NCBI RefSeq assembly: GCF_009720825.1
Contig: NZ_WNKY01000001.1
Span: 620,001-684,000 of the forward strand
From: Duganella radicis
Lineage (GTDB): Bacteria > Pseudomonadota > Gammaproteobacteria > Burkholderiales > Burkholderiaceae_D
Direction: 5' to 3'
DNA: 64,000 nt
Below, piece after piece: positions 29,584-37,996 of this stretch; within the stretch, counting starts at the first letter, position 1, and each line of letters starts with the position of its first letter. Position numbers and translations under genes: made by a program. The notes under the pieces are model-generated. The model was not told the DNA's origin. It saw nothing but the letters and a program-made list of their open reading frames with translations, and ran no database searches.

Positions 29584-31688
29584 ACACGCCGCGCGCCCGA
29601 CGGCTGTACGCCACGGCGGCACTGGCACTGCCGCTGATGTCAGCCCATGCCGCCCCGGTGGGTGAAGACGACGAACTGGCGCTGGTCTACGGCGCCGGCG
29701 ACAACGTCAGCATCGCCACCGGCAACCTGCAATCGCTGCGCCGCGCGCCGGCGGTGGCGTCGGTGGTCACGGCGGCCGATATCGCCGCCATGGGCGCGAC
29801 GGACCTGGACCAGATCCTCGAAAGCGTGGCCAGCATCCACGTCAACCGCACGCCCAACAGCTATTCGCCGCTGTACGTGGTACGCGGCATCATCAGCCCG
29901 TACGGGCCGCAAATCCTGATGCTGCAAAACGGCGTGCCGATCACCACCGCCTATGTCGGCAACAAGGGCAATATCTGGGGCGGCTACCCGGTCGAGCATA
30001 TCGCGCGCATTGAAATCATCCGCGGTCCCGGCTCGGCCCTGTATGGCTCGGACGCTTTCTCCGGCGTGATCAACATCATCACCAAGAGCGCCGCCGAAAC
30101 CCCGGGCACCGAGATCGGCGCCCGCGCCGGCTCCTTCAGCACCTACGACGGCTGGGTGCAACACGGCGGCAAGATAGGCGCGGTGGACGTGGCGGCCTAC
30201 CTGCGCGTGGGCTCGACCGACGGCTTCCATAGCAACCTGGAAGCCGATGCGCAAAGCCGCAACGACAAACTGTTCGGCACACACGCCTCGCTGGCGCCGG
30301 GCCAGCTGAATAACCAGCTGAAGGCGATCGACGCCAACCTGGACCTGATCTACGGCCAATGGCGCGCGCGCTTTGGCTACAAGCGCCGCTACGACATGGG
30401 CAGCGGCGCCGGCATCGCCTCGGCGCTCGACCCGGTCGGCCGCCAGCAAAGCGAACGCATTACCTCCAGCCTGAGCTGGACCGAACCGCAGGTGACGCGC
30501 GATCTCGGGCTGGGCGCCAGCCTGAGTACCCAGCAATATACGCAGGACATGTCGACCCTGTATCGCCTGCTGCCGCCGGGCACGGTGCTGCCGACCGGCG
30601 CCTTCCCGGACGGGATGATCGCGGCGCCCGAAACCTGGGAGCGCGCCTACCGCTTCTCCGTCTATGCCGACTACAGCGGGCTGCAAGGCCATCACCTGCG
30701 CCTGGGCGCCGGCCATGACGACATCGATTTATACCGGGTGCGCGAGCACCGCAACTTCAACTACACCGCCAACGGCACGCCGATCCCGCTGCCTGCCGTG
30801 GTGGAGACCACCTACACCACGCCCTTCATCCGTCCGCAGCGGCGCAAGATCGACTACGTGTATTTGCAGGACGAATGGAACTTCGCCGCCGACTGGAACC
30901 TGACCGCCGGCGTGCGCCATGATCAGTATTCGGACTTCGGCGGCACCACCAATCCGCGCATGGCGCTGGTGTGGGACGCCAGCTTCGACCTCACCGCCAA
31001 GCTGCTGTACGGCCGCGCCTTCCGCGCGCCGGCCTTCGCGGAAAGCTACGGCATCACCAATCCGGTGGCGCTGGGGAATCCCAACCTGAAGCCGGAACGC
31101 AACGCGACCGCCGAGTTATCGTTTGCCTGGCAGGCGCGCAACGACGCGACGGTCAACCTGACCTTCTATCGCTACGATATGAAGAACATCATCCGCACCG
31201 TGCCGAACGCGCTGGCCGGCACCGGCGCCACCTACGCCAACACCGGCAACCAGACCGGCCATGGCGTCGAAGTCGAGTCCACCTGGACCGTGAACCGCGA
31301 CCTGCGCCTGTCCGGCAACTACGCCTGGCAGCGCTCGACCGACGAAACCACCCACACCGACGCCGGCTACGCGCCGCGCAACCATCTGTACGGCCGTGGC
31401 GAGTGGGCCTTCGCCAGCGGCTATCAAACGGGCGCGCAGGTGAACTGGGTGGCGGGACGCAAACGCGCCGCCGGCGACCTGCGCGCGCCGCTGCACGACT
31501 ACACCACGCTGGATCTGACGCTTGCCACTCGCAATGGCCGCAACCAGTGGAACTTCTCGGCGGCCCTGCGCAACGTCTTCAACACCGACGTGCGCGAACC
31601 GAGTCCGGCGCCGGGCCTGAGCCTGCCCTACGATCTGCCGATGGCGCCGCGTGCCATCTCATTGCAAGCCTCAATCCAGACCCGCTAG
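29580..31688 (+). CDS. TonB-dependent outer-membrane receptor
   Basis: A 702-residue receptor. Residues 1-24 are a signal peptide (LALPLMSAHA). The plug domain (about 50-165) has APAVASVVTAADIAAMGATDLDQIL and IEIIRGPGSALYGSDAFSGVINIITK. The rest is a 22-strand-type barrel. The protein ends LQASIQTR, lacking the usual terminal aromatic residue. It begins with TTG that overlaps the stop of the kinase gene (TTGA), preceded by AGGGAG, so translation is coupled to the kinase. It imports a large substrate (siderophore, cobalamin or glycan) using TonB energy; which one is unknown. Confidence 0.92.
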   Translation: MNTPRARRLYATAALALPLMSAHAAPVGEDDELALVYGAGDNVSIATGNLQSLRRAPAVASVVTAADIAAMGATDLDQILESVASIHVNRTPNSYSPLYVVRGIISPYGPQILMLQNGVPITTAYVGNKGNIWGGYPVEHIARIEIIRGPGSALYGSDAFSGVINIITKSAAETPGTEIGARAGSFSTYDGWVQHGGKIGAVDVAAYLRVGSTDGFHSNLEADAQSRNDKLFGTHASLAPGQLNNQLKAIDANLDLIYGQWRARFGYKRRYDMGSGAGIASALDPVGRQQSERITSSLSWTEPQVTRDLGLGASLSTQQYTQDMSTLYRLLPPGTVLPTGAFPDGMIAAPETWERAYRFSVYADYSGLQGHHLRLGAGHDDIDLYRVREHRNFNYTANGTPIPLPAVVETTYTTPFIRPQRRKIDYVYLQDEWNFAADWNLTAGVRHDQYSDFGGTTNPRMALVWDASFDLTAKLLYGRAFRAPAFAESYGITNPVALGNPNLKPERNATAELSFAWQARNDATVNLTFYRYDMKNIIRTVPNALAGTGATYANTGNQTGHGVEVESTWTVNRDLRLSGNYAWQRSTDETTHTDAGYAPRNHLYGRGEWAFASGYQTGAQVNWVAGRKRAAGDLRAPLHDYTTLDLTLATRNGRNQWNFSAALRNVFNTDVREPSPAPGLSLPYDLPMAPRAISLQASIQTR

Positions 31689-31779
31689 GGTAAACGGCGC
31701 ATAGGCCGTAAGGCAGATTATCCCGCCCGTTCTTTCAGCTAGGATGGATGACCATTCATCCCATCTGAAAGGACGCGCC

Positions 31780-32568
31780 ATGCATATCGATTTGAAAGGC
31801 AAGACCGCCATCGTCACCGGTTCAACGCGCGGCATTGGCTACGCCATCGCGGCCGGACTGGCCGGCGCCGGCGCCACCGTGGTCATCACCGGCCGCAAGC
31901 AGGCCGACGTCGACGCGGCGTTGAGCAAACTGCGCGACGCCGTGCCGGGCGCACAGCTGCGCGGCGTGGCGGCGGACCTGGGCAACGCGGAAGGCTTCGC
32001 GGTACTGCAAAAAGCCGAACCGGTGGCGGACATCCTGGTGAATAACCTCGGCATCTTCAAACTGCAACCGTTCGAGGAGATTCCCGACGCCGAATGGACG
32101 CGCTTCTTCGAGATCAACATCATGTCCGGGGTGCGCGCCAGCCGCGCCTACCTGCCCGGCATGCGGCAAAAGAACTGGGGCCGCATCGTGTTTATTTCGT
32201 CGGAGTCCGGCGTCAACATCCCGGCCGACATGATCCATTATGGCTTCACCAAGACCGGCAACCTGGCGATTTCGCGCGGGCTGGCCAAGAGCGTGGCCGG
32301 TACCGGCATCACCGTCAACGCCGTGCTGCCCGGTCCCACCTTGTCGGAAGGCGTGCAGGATCTGGTGGCGCCGGGCGAAGGCTACGACGCCGCGCTGCGC
32401 GAAGCCAATGCCTTCGTCAAGGAACACCGCGGCACCTCCCTCATCCAGCGCGTGGCAACGCCGGAGGAAGTGGCGAACATGGTGGTCTATGTGTGCTCGC
32501 CGCAGGCGTCGGCCACCACCGGCGCCGCCCTGCGGGTGGACGGCGGCGTGGTCGATGTCATCATCTGA
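31780..32568 (+). CDS. Short-chain dehydrogenase/reductase
   Basis: A 262-residue classical SDR. The nucleotide loop TGSTRGIG is at residues 13-20, LVNNLGIF (about 86-93) replaces the usual NNAG, the catalytic Ser is within SSES (140-143), and Tyr154 and Lys158 (YGFTK) complete the active site. The Rossmann loop RKQADVD after strand two suggests NADP(H). Cytoplasmic. AAAGGA lies 7-8 bases before the chosen ATG; an in-frame earlier start would add unconserved residues. It stands alone between the TonB receptor gene and the convergent unknown gene. Substrate unknown. Confidence 0.92.
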   Translation: MHIDLKGKTAIVTGSTRGIGYAIAAGLAGAGATVVITGRKQADVDAALSKLRDAVPGAQLRGVAADLGNAEGFAVLQKAEPVADILVNNLGIFKLQPFEEIPDAEWTRFFEINIMSGVRASRAYLPGMRQKNWGRIVFISSESGVNIPADMIHYGFTKTGNLAISRGLAKSVAGTGITVNAVLPGPTLSEGVQDLVAPGEGYDAALREANAFVKEHRGTSLIQRVATPEEVANMVVYVCSPQASATTGAALRVDGGVVDVII

Positions 32569-32574
32569 AAGGCG

Positions 32575-33231
32575 TCAGTCGAGAAAGTCCGAATACTCTT
32601 TCTGCGAATAGCCTTTCAGCTTTTGCCACGGCAGGTCGCGCGTGACGCCGGCTTGCACCGTGAGCTCGGTGCGATTGAAGAAGGTGGCGGCCTTGTCGCC
32701 GCTTTCGATCACCAGCGGGATCTGCTTCTGATCATCCCACAGCACGCGCTCGAACAAGCCTTTCTCTTCGCGTTCACGCCAGCGGGCGCCGGCCACGGTG
32801 GACGCACGCGACGACAACGGCATCCCTTTCAGGCGCTTGCTGTCCAGCAGATAGTAAGCGTGATCCCACGAACCGTCGAAACTGATGTTGTCGTATTCGG
32901 CCGGCGGCACCAGCACCACTTCGCGGCTGTGCGCATCGATGAATTCCACACGCGGTTTGCCATTCTCCAGCATCACATGGCGCGGCAGCACCACGTGATT
33001 GAAGTGCTTGTGCGCGCCCCCTTTGTGATCATCGTCGGCATGGGCAGGCAGCACGCGCGCCGTCCACACATGACCGGCGCGGCGCAGCATTTTCTCCTCG
33101 TAGCGCGCCTCGCGCGTGACACCTTCCGCCGTGACCACCTTGCTGTAATAAGCGATCTTCACATCCAGGTCGGTCGCGGCGGCGGAACCGGCCGCGCACA
33201 GCGCGGCCATCAACAGATACAGACGCTTCAT
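32575..33231 (-). CDS. Exported protein of unknown function, phosphatase operon
   Basis: I do not recognise the family. It has 218 residues with a signal peptide (1-19, MKRLYLLMAALCAAGSAAA). The mature protein is hydrophilic, rich in Asp, His and Lys, with a His cluster (DDDHKGGAHKHFNHV), VLPRHVMLENGKPRVEFIDA and EFIDAHSREVVLVPP. There is no membrane segment and only the signal peptide has Cys. Its ATG shares one base with the stop of the second alkaline phosphatase (TGATG), so it is translated with that enzyme. The His/Asp cluster hints at metal binding. A role in phosphate release or metal supply to the phosphatases is inference only. Confidence 0.7.
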   Translation of the reverse strand: MKRLYLLMAALCAAGSAAATDLDVKIAYYSKVVTAEGVTREARYEEKMLRRAGHVWTARVLPAHADDDHKGGAHKHFNHVVLPRHVMLENGKPRVEFIDAHSREVVLVPPAEYDNISFDGSWDHAYYLLDSKRLKGMPLSSRASTVAGARWREREEKGLFERVLWDDQKQIPLVIESGDKAATFFNRTELTVQAGVTRDLPWQKLKGYSQKEYSDFLD

Positions 33232-34631
33232 CAGAATCCAAAGGCAGATTTCAACAGGGCGAACACCTTGGTGTTATCCAGTGTGCCTTTGAAGGTCTTG
33301 GCGCCCGCGCCGGTGGCGAACAGCTTGACGTCGCCGCCGCCGTGGGTTTCGCTGGCCAGGCGCACGCCGGTCTCTTGCAGGTAGTTATCCGCCAGCACGG
33401 TTGCGCTGTCCAGATTCGCGCGCACGTTCGGGCGGTTCGGGCCATTGCCGAATACCAGCGTGGTGTAGGTGTTGCCGTCGGCATCCTTGCTCGGCTGGTT
33501 ATCCTTGTAGCCGCGATTGATATCGAGGATGGGATTGCCCTTCTTGCCGTAGCCGTTGAAGGCCAGCGTGTGATCGTGGTCGGCGGTGACCACGATCAGC
33601 GTGTTGGCCAGCGTCGGATCGGTGGCCTTGGCCTTGTCCAGCGCCGCCTTGATGGCGTCATCGAAAGCGATGGTATCGGTCAGCGCGCGCTTGGCGTTGG
33701 TGCCGTGCAGCGCGTGGTCGATACGGCCGCCTTCCACCATCAGGAAGTAACCGTCCTTATTGGCCGACAACAGATCCATGGCCTTGACCGTCATCTCGGC
33801 CAGACTAGGCTGGGCCGCGCCTTCGCCCACTGGCGGCGTGGCGGTGCGGTCCAGTTCATATTCCAGATGGCTCTTGCTGCTGTACAGGCCAATGAATTTC
33901 TTGCCTGCGGCCGCGGCGCTCATCTCGGTCTTGTTGGCGGCGACCACATAGCCTTTCGCCGCCAGCTCGGCCAGCAGATTACGGCCATCGGCGCGGCCGG
34001 TCTTGTTGCTGGTGGCGTCGTACGGCGTGAAGTGATTGCGGCCGCCGCCCATCAGCACATCGACGCCGTCGCCCAGCGCCGAGTTGAAGCCAGCGCCGCC
34101 CGGCACCAGTTGCGCCGCGATGTGGTACTGCGCATTGCGGTTGCAGATGTGCGAGTAGGTGGCGGCTGGCGTGGCGTGGGTCAGCTCCGTGGTGGTGATG
34201 GCGCCGACGGCCTTGCCCTTGGCCTTGGCCAGTTCCAGGATGGTCGGGACCGAGGTGCCGTTACCGGTGGTGGCGCAATTGTTCACGCCCAGATTGCCGT
34301 TGGCGTCCTTGCCCGGATTGGTGGCCACGGTTTCCGGCGACATCGAAATGACCTCGTTATTCATCTTCACGCCGGTCATGTAAGCGGCCATCGACGGTGC
34401 GCTGTCGGTGGTCTGAGCGTCGTTCGAATAAGTCTTGATGCGTGCGGTGCGTTCCAGCGTATCCATGGTCAGGCTGCCGGCTTCACCGTATTTGTAAATG
34501 CGCGAGGCGGTGACGGTCGATGGACCCATGCCGTCGCCGAGGAAGAAAATAATGTTCTTGGCTTCGCCGGCCGCGTGGGCAGCCTGGGCGAAAGTCAGCG
34601 TCAGCGCGGCTGCGATAAAAGTGCGTTTCAT
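33231..34631 (-). CDS. Alkaline phosphatase, periplasmic
   Basis: A 466-residue enzyme of the PhoA-type alkaline phosphatase family. Signal peptide 1-20. Asp33 in FFLGDGMG and nucleophile Ser77 in TTDSAPSMAAYMTG are the first metal ligand and the phosphoserine. FLMVEGGRIDHALHGTNA and VTADHDHTLAFNGYG supply the other Zn/Mg ligands. It hydrolyses phosphate monoesters in the periplasm. The upstream phosphatase gene stops 25 bases before this ATG, so both share the Pho-box promoter at 36146-36179. The two enzymes are clear paralogues, but this one has a normal cleavable signal rather than a lipobox. Confidence 0.93.
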   Translation of the reverse strand: MKRTFIAAALTLTFAQAAHAAGEAKNIIFFLGDGMGPSTVTASRIYKYGEAGSLTMDTLERTARIKTYSNDAQTTDSAPSMAAYMTGVKMNNEVISMSPETVATNPGKDANGNLGVNNCATTGNGTSVPTILELAKAKGKAVGAITTTELTHATPAATYSHICNRNAQYHIAAQLVPGGAGFNSALGDGVDVLMGGGRNHFTPYDATSNKTGRADGRNLLAELAAKGYVVAANKTEMSAAAAGKKFIGLYSSKSHLEYELDRTATPPVGEGAAQPSLAEMTVKAMDLLSANKDGYFLMVEGGRIDHALHGTNAKRALTDTIAFDDAIKAALDKAKATDPTLANTLIVVTADHDHTLAFNGYGKKGNPILDINRGYKDNQPSKDADGNTYTTLVFGNGPNRPNVRANLDSATVLADNYLQETGVRLASETHGGGDVKLFATGAGAKTFKGTLDNTKVFALLKSAFGF

Positions 34632-34656
34632 GTGCGTTATTCCGTTCTTAAATGAT

Positions 34657-36114
34657 TTACAGGCCAGCTGCGCTCTTCACCAGGCCAAAGACCTTGGTGT
34701 TGTCGATGGTGCCGTTGAACGTGTCCGCGCCCTTGCCGATGGCGCCCAGGAACACGTCGGTGCCGCCGTGGGTCTCGGCGCCGACGCCGACGCGCACCAC
34801 TGCTTCCTGATGGTAGGTGTTACCGCTGGTGACACTGTCGTCCAGCGACGACTGGCTGGCGCGGCTGGCCTGCACGCGGCTCTCGCCGTTGCCGAAGCCG
34901 ATAATCGAGTACGGCGCGCCGTCCAGATCCTTGTCGACCGCGCCGGTGACGTAATTCTTCACCACGCCCAGCACGCCGGCGTTGCCGGTGGTGGTCTTGC
35001 CGGTGCGCTTGGCGTAACCGTTCAGGACCAGCGTGTGATCGTGGTCGGCGGTGACTACGATCAGCGTGTTGGCCAGGGTTGGATCGGTCAGCTTGGCCTT
35101 GGCGATGGCGGCCTTGATGGCGTTGTCGAAAGCGACGGTGTCTTGCAGCGCCTTCTTGGCGGTGGTTTCGTGCAGCGCGTGGTCGATGCGGCCGCCCTCC
35201 ACCATCAGGAAGTAACCCTTGCTGTTGCGGGCCAAAACCTCCATGGCTTTGGTGGTCATCTCGGCCAGGCTAGGTTCCTTGGCTGGATCGCGGTCCAGGT
35301 CATAGCTCATGTGGCTGGAGGTGAACAGGCCGAGCAGCTTGTCGGTCTTGGTGCCGTCGATGGCGTTGAACTCGGTGGTGTTGCTGGCGTAGGCGTAGCT
35401 CTTGGCTTTCAGTTCGGCGATCAGATCGCGGCCGTCGGCGCGCTTGCCGCCGTCCTTGACAGGCTTGAAGAACTGGCTGCCGCCGCCCATCAGCACATCG
35501 AGACCGGTGGTGCCGAGGGCGCTGTTGTAGCCGGTGCCGCCTGGCACGGCCGCGGCGGCGATGTCATTTTCCAGATCGCGGTGGCAGATGTGGGCGTACG
35601 TGGCGGCAGGCGTGGCGTGGGTCACGCGCGCGGTGCTGACCACACCGGCCGACAGGCCTGCGGCCTTGGCCAGTTCCAGCAGCGTGGTGGCGGCGGTGCC
35701 GTTGCTGGCGCCGCAGTTGTTGCCCAGCTTATTGCCGGCGGAATCGTTGATCGGATCGATGGCGACCGTGTTTTGCGACATCGAAATGACTTCATTATTC
35801 ATCTTCACGCCGGTCATGTAAGCGGCCATGGAAGGCGCGCTGTCGGTGACCTGGGCGTCGTTGGAGAAAGTCTTGACGAACGCCGTCTCCGGCAGCGTAT
35901 CCATGGTCAGCTCACCGTCTTCGCCGACGGAATAAATACGCGCGGCGGTCATGGTGGTCATGCCCATGCCATCGCCGAGGAAGAAAATCACATTCTTCGG
36001 TGCGGCGGCGACAGGCGGCGTGGTTGGCGTGGAAGTGGACGGGTTATCGCTGCTGCTGCAAGCAGCCAGGAAAGCAGCGCTCAACGCGGCGATCAAAAGA
36101 GACTTACGGTTCAT
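34657..36114 (-). CDS. Alkaline phosphatase, lipoprotein form
   Basis: A 485-residue paralogue of the next gene. The N-terminus MNRKSLLIAALSAAFLAACSSS is a lipoprotein signal with lipobox LAAC and lipid-bearing Cys19, so it is membrane-tethered. Asp48 (FFLGDGMG) and Ser92 (VTDSAPSMAAYMTG) mark the active site, and VTADHDHTLVLNGYAKR the late metal ligands. It has an insertion (TGKTTTGNAGVLGVVKNYV) not in its neighbour. I start at the ATG at 36114 because only that gives a signal peptide. It is the first gene of the operon behind the Pho box. Substrate range may differ from the soluble enzyme. Confidence 0.93.
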   Translation of the reverse strand: MNRKSLLIAALSAAFLAACSSSDNPSTSTPTTPPVAAAPKNVIFFLGDGMGMTTMTAARIYSVGEDGELTMDTLPETAFVKTFSNDAQVTDSAPSMAAYMTGVKMNNEVISMSQNTVAIDPINDSAGNKLGNNCGASNGTAATTLLELAKAAGLSAGVVSTARVTHATPAATYAHICHRDLENDIAAAAVPGGTGYNSALGTTGLDVLMGGGSQFFKPVKDGGKRADGRDLIAELKAKSYAYASNTTEFNAIDGTKTDKLLGLFTSSHMSYDLDRDPAKEPSLAEMTTKAMEVLARNSKGYFLMVEGGRIDHALHETTAKKALQDTVAFDNAIKAAIAKAKLTDPTLANTLIVVTADHDHTLVLNGYAKRTGKTTTGNAGVLGVVKNYVTGAVDKDLDGAPYSIIGFGNGESRVQASRASQSSLDDSVTSGNTYHQEAVVRVGVGAETHGGTDVFLGAIGKGADTFNGTIDNTKVFGLVKSAAGL

Positions 36115-36145
36115 ATCGTCAATCCGACTTGTTATAAAGGCTTGC

Positions 36146-36179
36146 AAGATAGCAAACGTTTATGACCGCCTTATGACGA
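36146..36179 (-). promoter_or_regulatory. Pho box and -10 of the alkaline phosphatase operon
   Basis: Read on the minus strand, TCGTCAT-AAGG-CGGTCAT (36179 to 36162) is two 7-base repeats with a 4-base spacer, matching the PhoB site CTGTCAT-N4-CTGTCAT at 11 of 14 bases. Ten bases further on is TATCTT (36151 to 36146), a -10 hexamer at the distance used by PhoB-activated promoters, where the Pho box replaces the -35. The predicted transcript starts near 36139, about 25 bases before the phosphatase ATG at 36114. This says the operon is switched on by phosphate starvation. Confidence 0.8.
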
Positions 36180-36187
36180 AACTGGTT

Positions 36188-37813
36188 TTAGGCGGCCTGC
36201 CGCAGTTGGGGTGCTGCTGGGAGGGCCAAGGCGGCACGTTGCGGCAGGTGCTGGATGGCGGCTTGCCGGGTCTCGATTTTGAAGGAGCCGACCAGCTCGG
36301 CCAGCGCGCGCGACTGGGCTTGCATCGCTGCCGCGGCGGCGGCGGCTTCCTCCACCAGCGCGGCGTTCTGCTGCGTCACGTCGTCCATCTCGCTGATGGC
36401 GGCGTTGACTTGCTCGATGCCGTGTTCCTGCTCCGCGCTGGCGGCGCTGATGGCGCCGATGATGGTCGTTACTTTCTGCACGCTGGTCACGATTTCGCTC
36501 ATGGTCGCGCCAGCCGTCGCGGCCAGTTCGCTGCCGCTGGCCACGCGTTCGGCTGAGTCGTTGATGAGTTTTTTGATTTCCTTGGCCGCTTCCGCCGAGC
36601 GCTGCGCCAGGTTGCGCACTTCGCCCGCCACGACCGCGAAGCCACGCCCTTGTTCACCAGCGCGCGCCGCTTCCACCGCCGCGTTCAAGGCCAGGATGTT
36701 GGTCTGGAACGCGATGCCGTCAATCACGCTGGTGATGTCGACGATTTTGTGCGCGAACTCGTTGATGCTGGCCATGGTCTCCACCACTTCGGTCACCACC
36801 GCCCCGCCCTTGCCCGCCACTTCGGATGCCGACATGGCCAGTTGATTGGCTTGACGCGCGTTGCCGCTGTTCTGCTTCACCGCCGCCGTCAGTTCCTCCA
36901 TCGCCGACGCGGTTTCCTCCAGCGCGCCCGCCTGATGTTCGGTGCGGCGCGACAAGTCCATATTGCCGCTGGCGATTTCGCGCGAGGCCGAATCGATCGC
37001 CACCGCGCCATCGCGCACGCGGCCCACGGTGTCCGACAGGCGGCCGGTCATGTGCGACAGCGCATCGAACAGCTGGCCGATTTCGTCGCTGCGGCCGTGG
37101 GCGATGGCTACGTGCAGTTCGCCGCCAGCCACCTGCTCGGCCAGCTCCACCGCCTGCGTCAACGGACGCACGATGCTGCGCGTCAGCGCCAGGGCCAGCA
37201 ATGCCCCCAGCACCAAGGTCGCCACGCCGAGGCCGATCAGCAACGCGCGACTGCCCTGAAACTGGCTGGCCGATTCCTCCGCCAGCGCCTTGGCCTGCCA
37301 CGTCTGGTAAGTCAGCAGTTTTTCCAGCGCGCCGGTGTAGGCCTTGAACACGCCCGGCCATTTGTTGTCCAGCAGGTCGCTTACTTCCTGAATGCGGCCG
37401 CTGTCCTTGAATTTGAACAGTTCGCCGCGCAGCGCCAGGAAGGCGGCTTTTTTCTCGGCGGCGGCGCGCAGCAGCGCGCCCTCGTCGCCTTCAGCCGGCA
37501 TGGCCGCAAGCTTCCGCTCCATCTCGGCCGCGACCTTTTCGCCGGCGGTCAGCTGGGCCTGGAAAATGTCCGATACCTCCAGACTGTCGCTGCGGCCGAT
37601 CGACATGGCGCGCAGGCCATTCAGCTCGGTCACGCCCAGCAGTTCCGAGGTCAGCTGCTGCCGCGCCAGTTTCTCATTCACCAGGTTGGACGCCGTGTCG
37701 TTGGCCGATTGCAGCCGCCACAGCGACACGCCCGACATGCAAGCCATCACCAACAGCAGCACCGCAAACGACGCCACCACACGCATACCCGTATTCAGTT
37801 GAGGGAATTTCAT
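36188..37813 (-). CDS. Methyl-accepting chemotaxis protein
   Basis: A 541-residue chemoreceptor. Membrane segments near 10-30 and 190-212 flank a four-helix-bundle periplasmic sensor. HAMP (about 212-265) leads into a long coiled-coil signalling domain whose tip is the highly conserved block [39 protein letters not shown] (quoted here in part: [18 protein letters not shown]). No C-terminal CheR-tethering pentapeptide is seen; it ends PQLRQAA. It works through CheA/CheW. It sits next to the Pho operon but faces the same way, 74 bases downstream of nothing shared, so it has its own promoter. Ligand unknown. Confidence 0.93.
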   Translation of the reverse strand: MKFPQLNTGMRVVASFAVLLLVMACMSGVSLWRLQSANDTASNLVNEKLARQQLTSELLGVTELNGLRAMSIGRSDSLEVSDIFQAQLTAGEKVAAEMERKLAAMPAEGDEGALLRAAAEKKAAFLALRGELFKFKDSGRIQEVSDLLDNKWPGVFKAYTGALEKLLTYQTWQAKALAEESASQFQGSRALLIGLGVATLVLGALLALALTRSIVRPLTQAVELAEQVAGGELHVAIAHGRSDEIGQLFDALSHMTGRLSDTVGRVRDGAVAIDSASREIASGNMDLSRRTEHQAGALEETASAMEELTAAVKQNSGNARQANQLAMSASEVAGKGGAVVTEVVETMASINEFAHKIVDITSVIDGIAFQTNILALNAAVEAARAGEQGRGFAVVAGEVRNLAQRSAEAAKEIKKLINDSAERVASGSELAATAGATMSEIVTSVQKVTTIIGAISAASAEQEHGIEQVNAAISEMDDVTQQNAALVEEAAAAAAAMQAQSRALAELVGSFKIETRQAAIQHLPQRAALALPAAPQLRQAA

Positions 37814-37996
37814 AACAATTCGATAAAAAAGAAAAGTGCCTAATGCACGAATCTCTCCAATTTACACACCGAATATGACAGCGGCATTACCGTAAGGCAA
37901 TTGCGACAACAGTATTTTCTTCTAGTTAAGATGTAATGAAGGGGTAACAATTTTCTACTAGCATCCATGGCTCTGTATTGATAAAGGTTTCCGCCC

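Noticed and set aside
25459..29628. Two very long open frames (677 and 694 residues) opposite the giant kinase
   Set aside because: Both mirror conserved kinase, GGDEF and EAL domains and have no motif of their own.
34498..36165. 555-residue Gly/Val-rich open frame opposite the lipoprotein phosphatase
   Set aside because: Repeat-like composition follows from the antisense of a conserved enzyme; no start signal.
37875..37881. Perfect CTGTCAT half-site upstream of the chemoreceptor (minus strand)
   Set aside because: The second repeat after the 4-base spacer (GGTGTGT) does not match, so it is not a Pho box.
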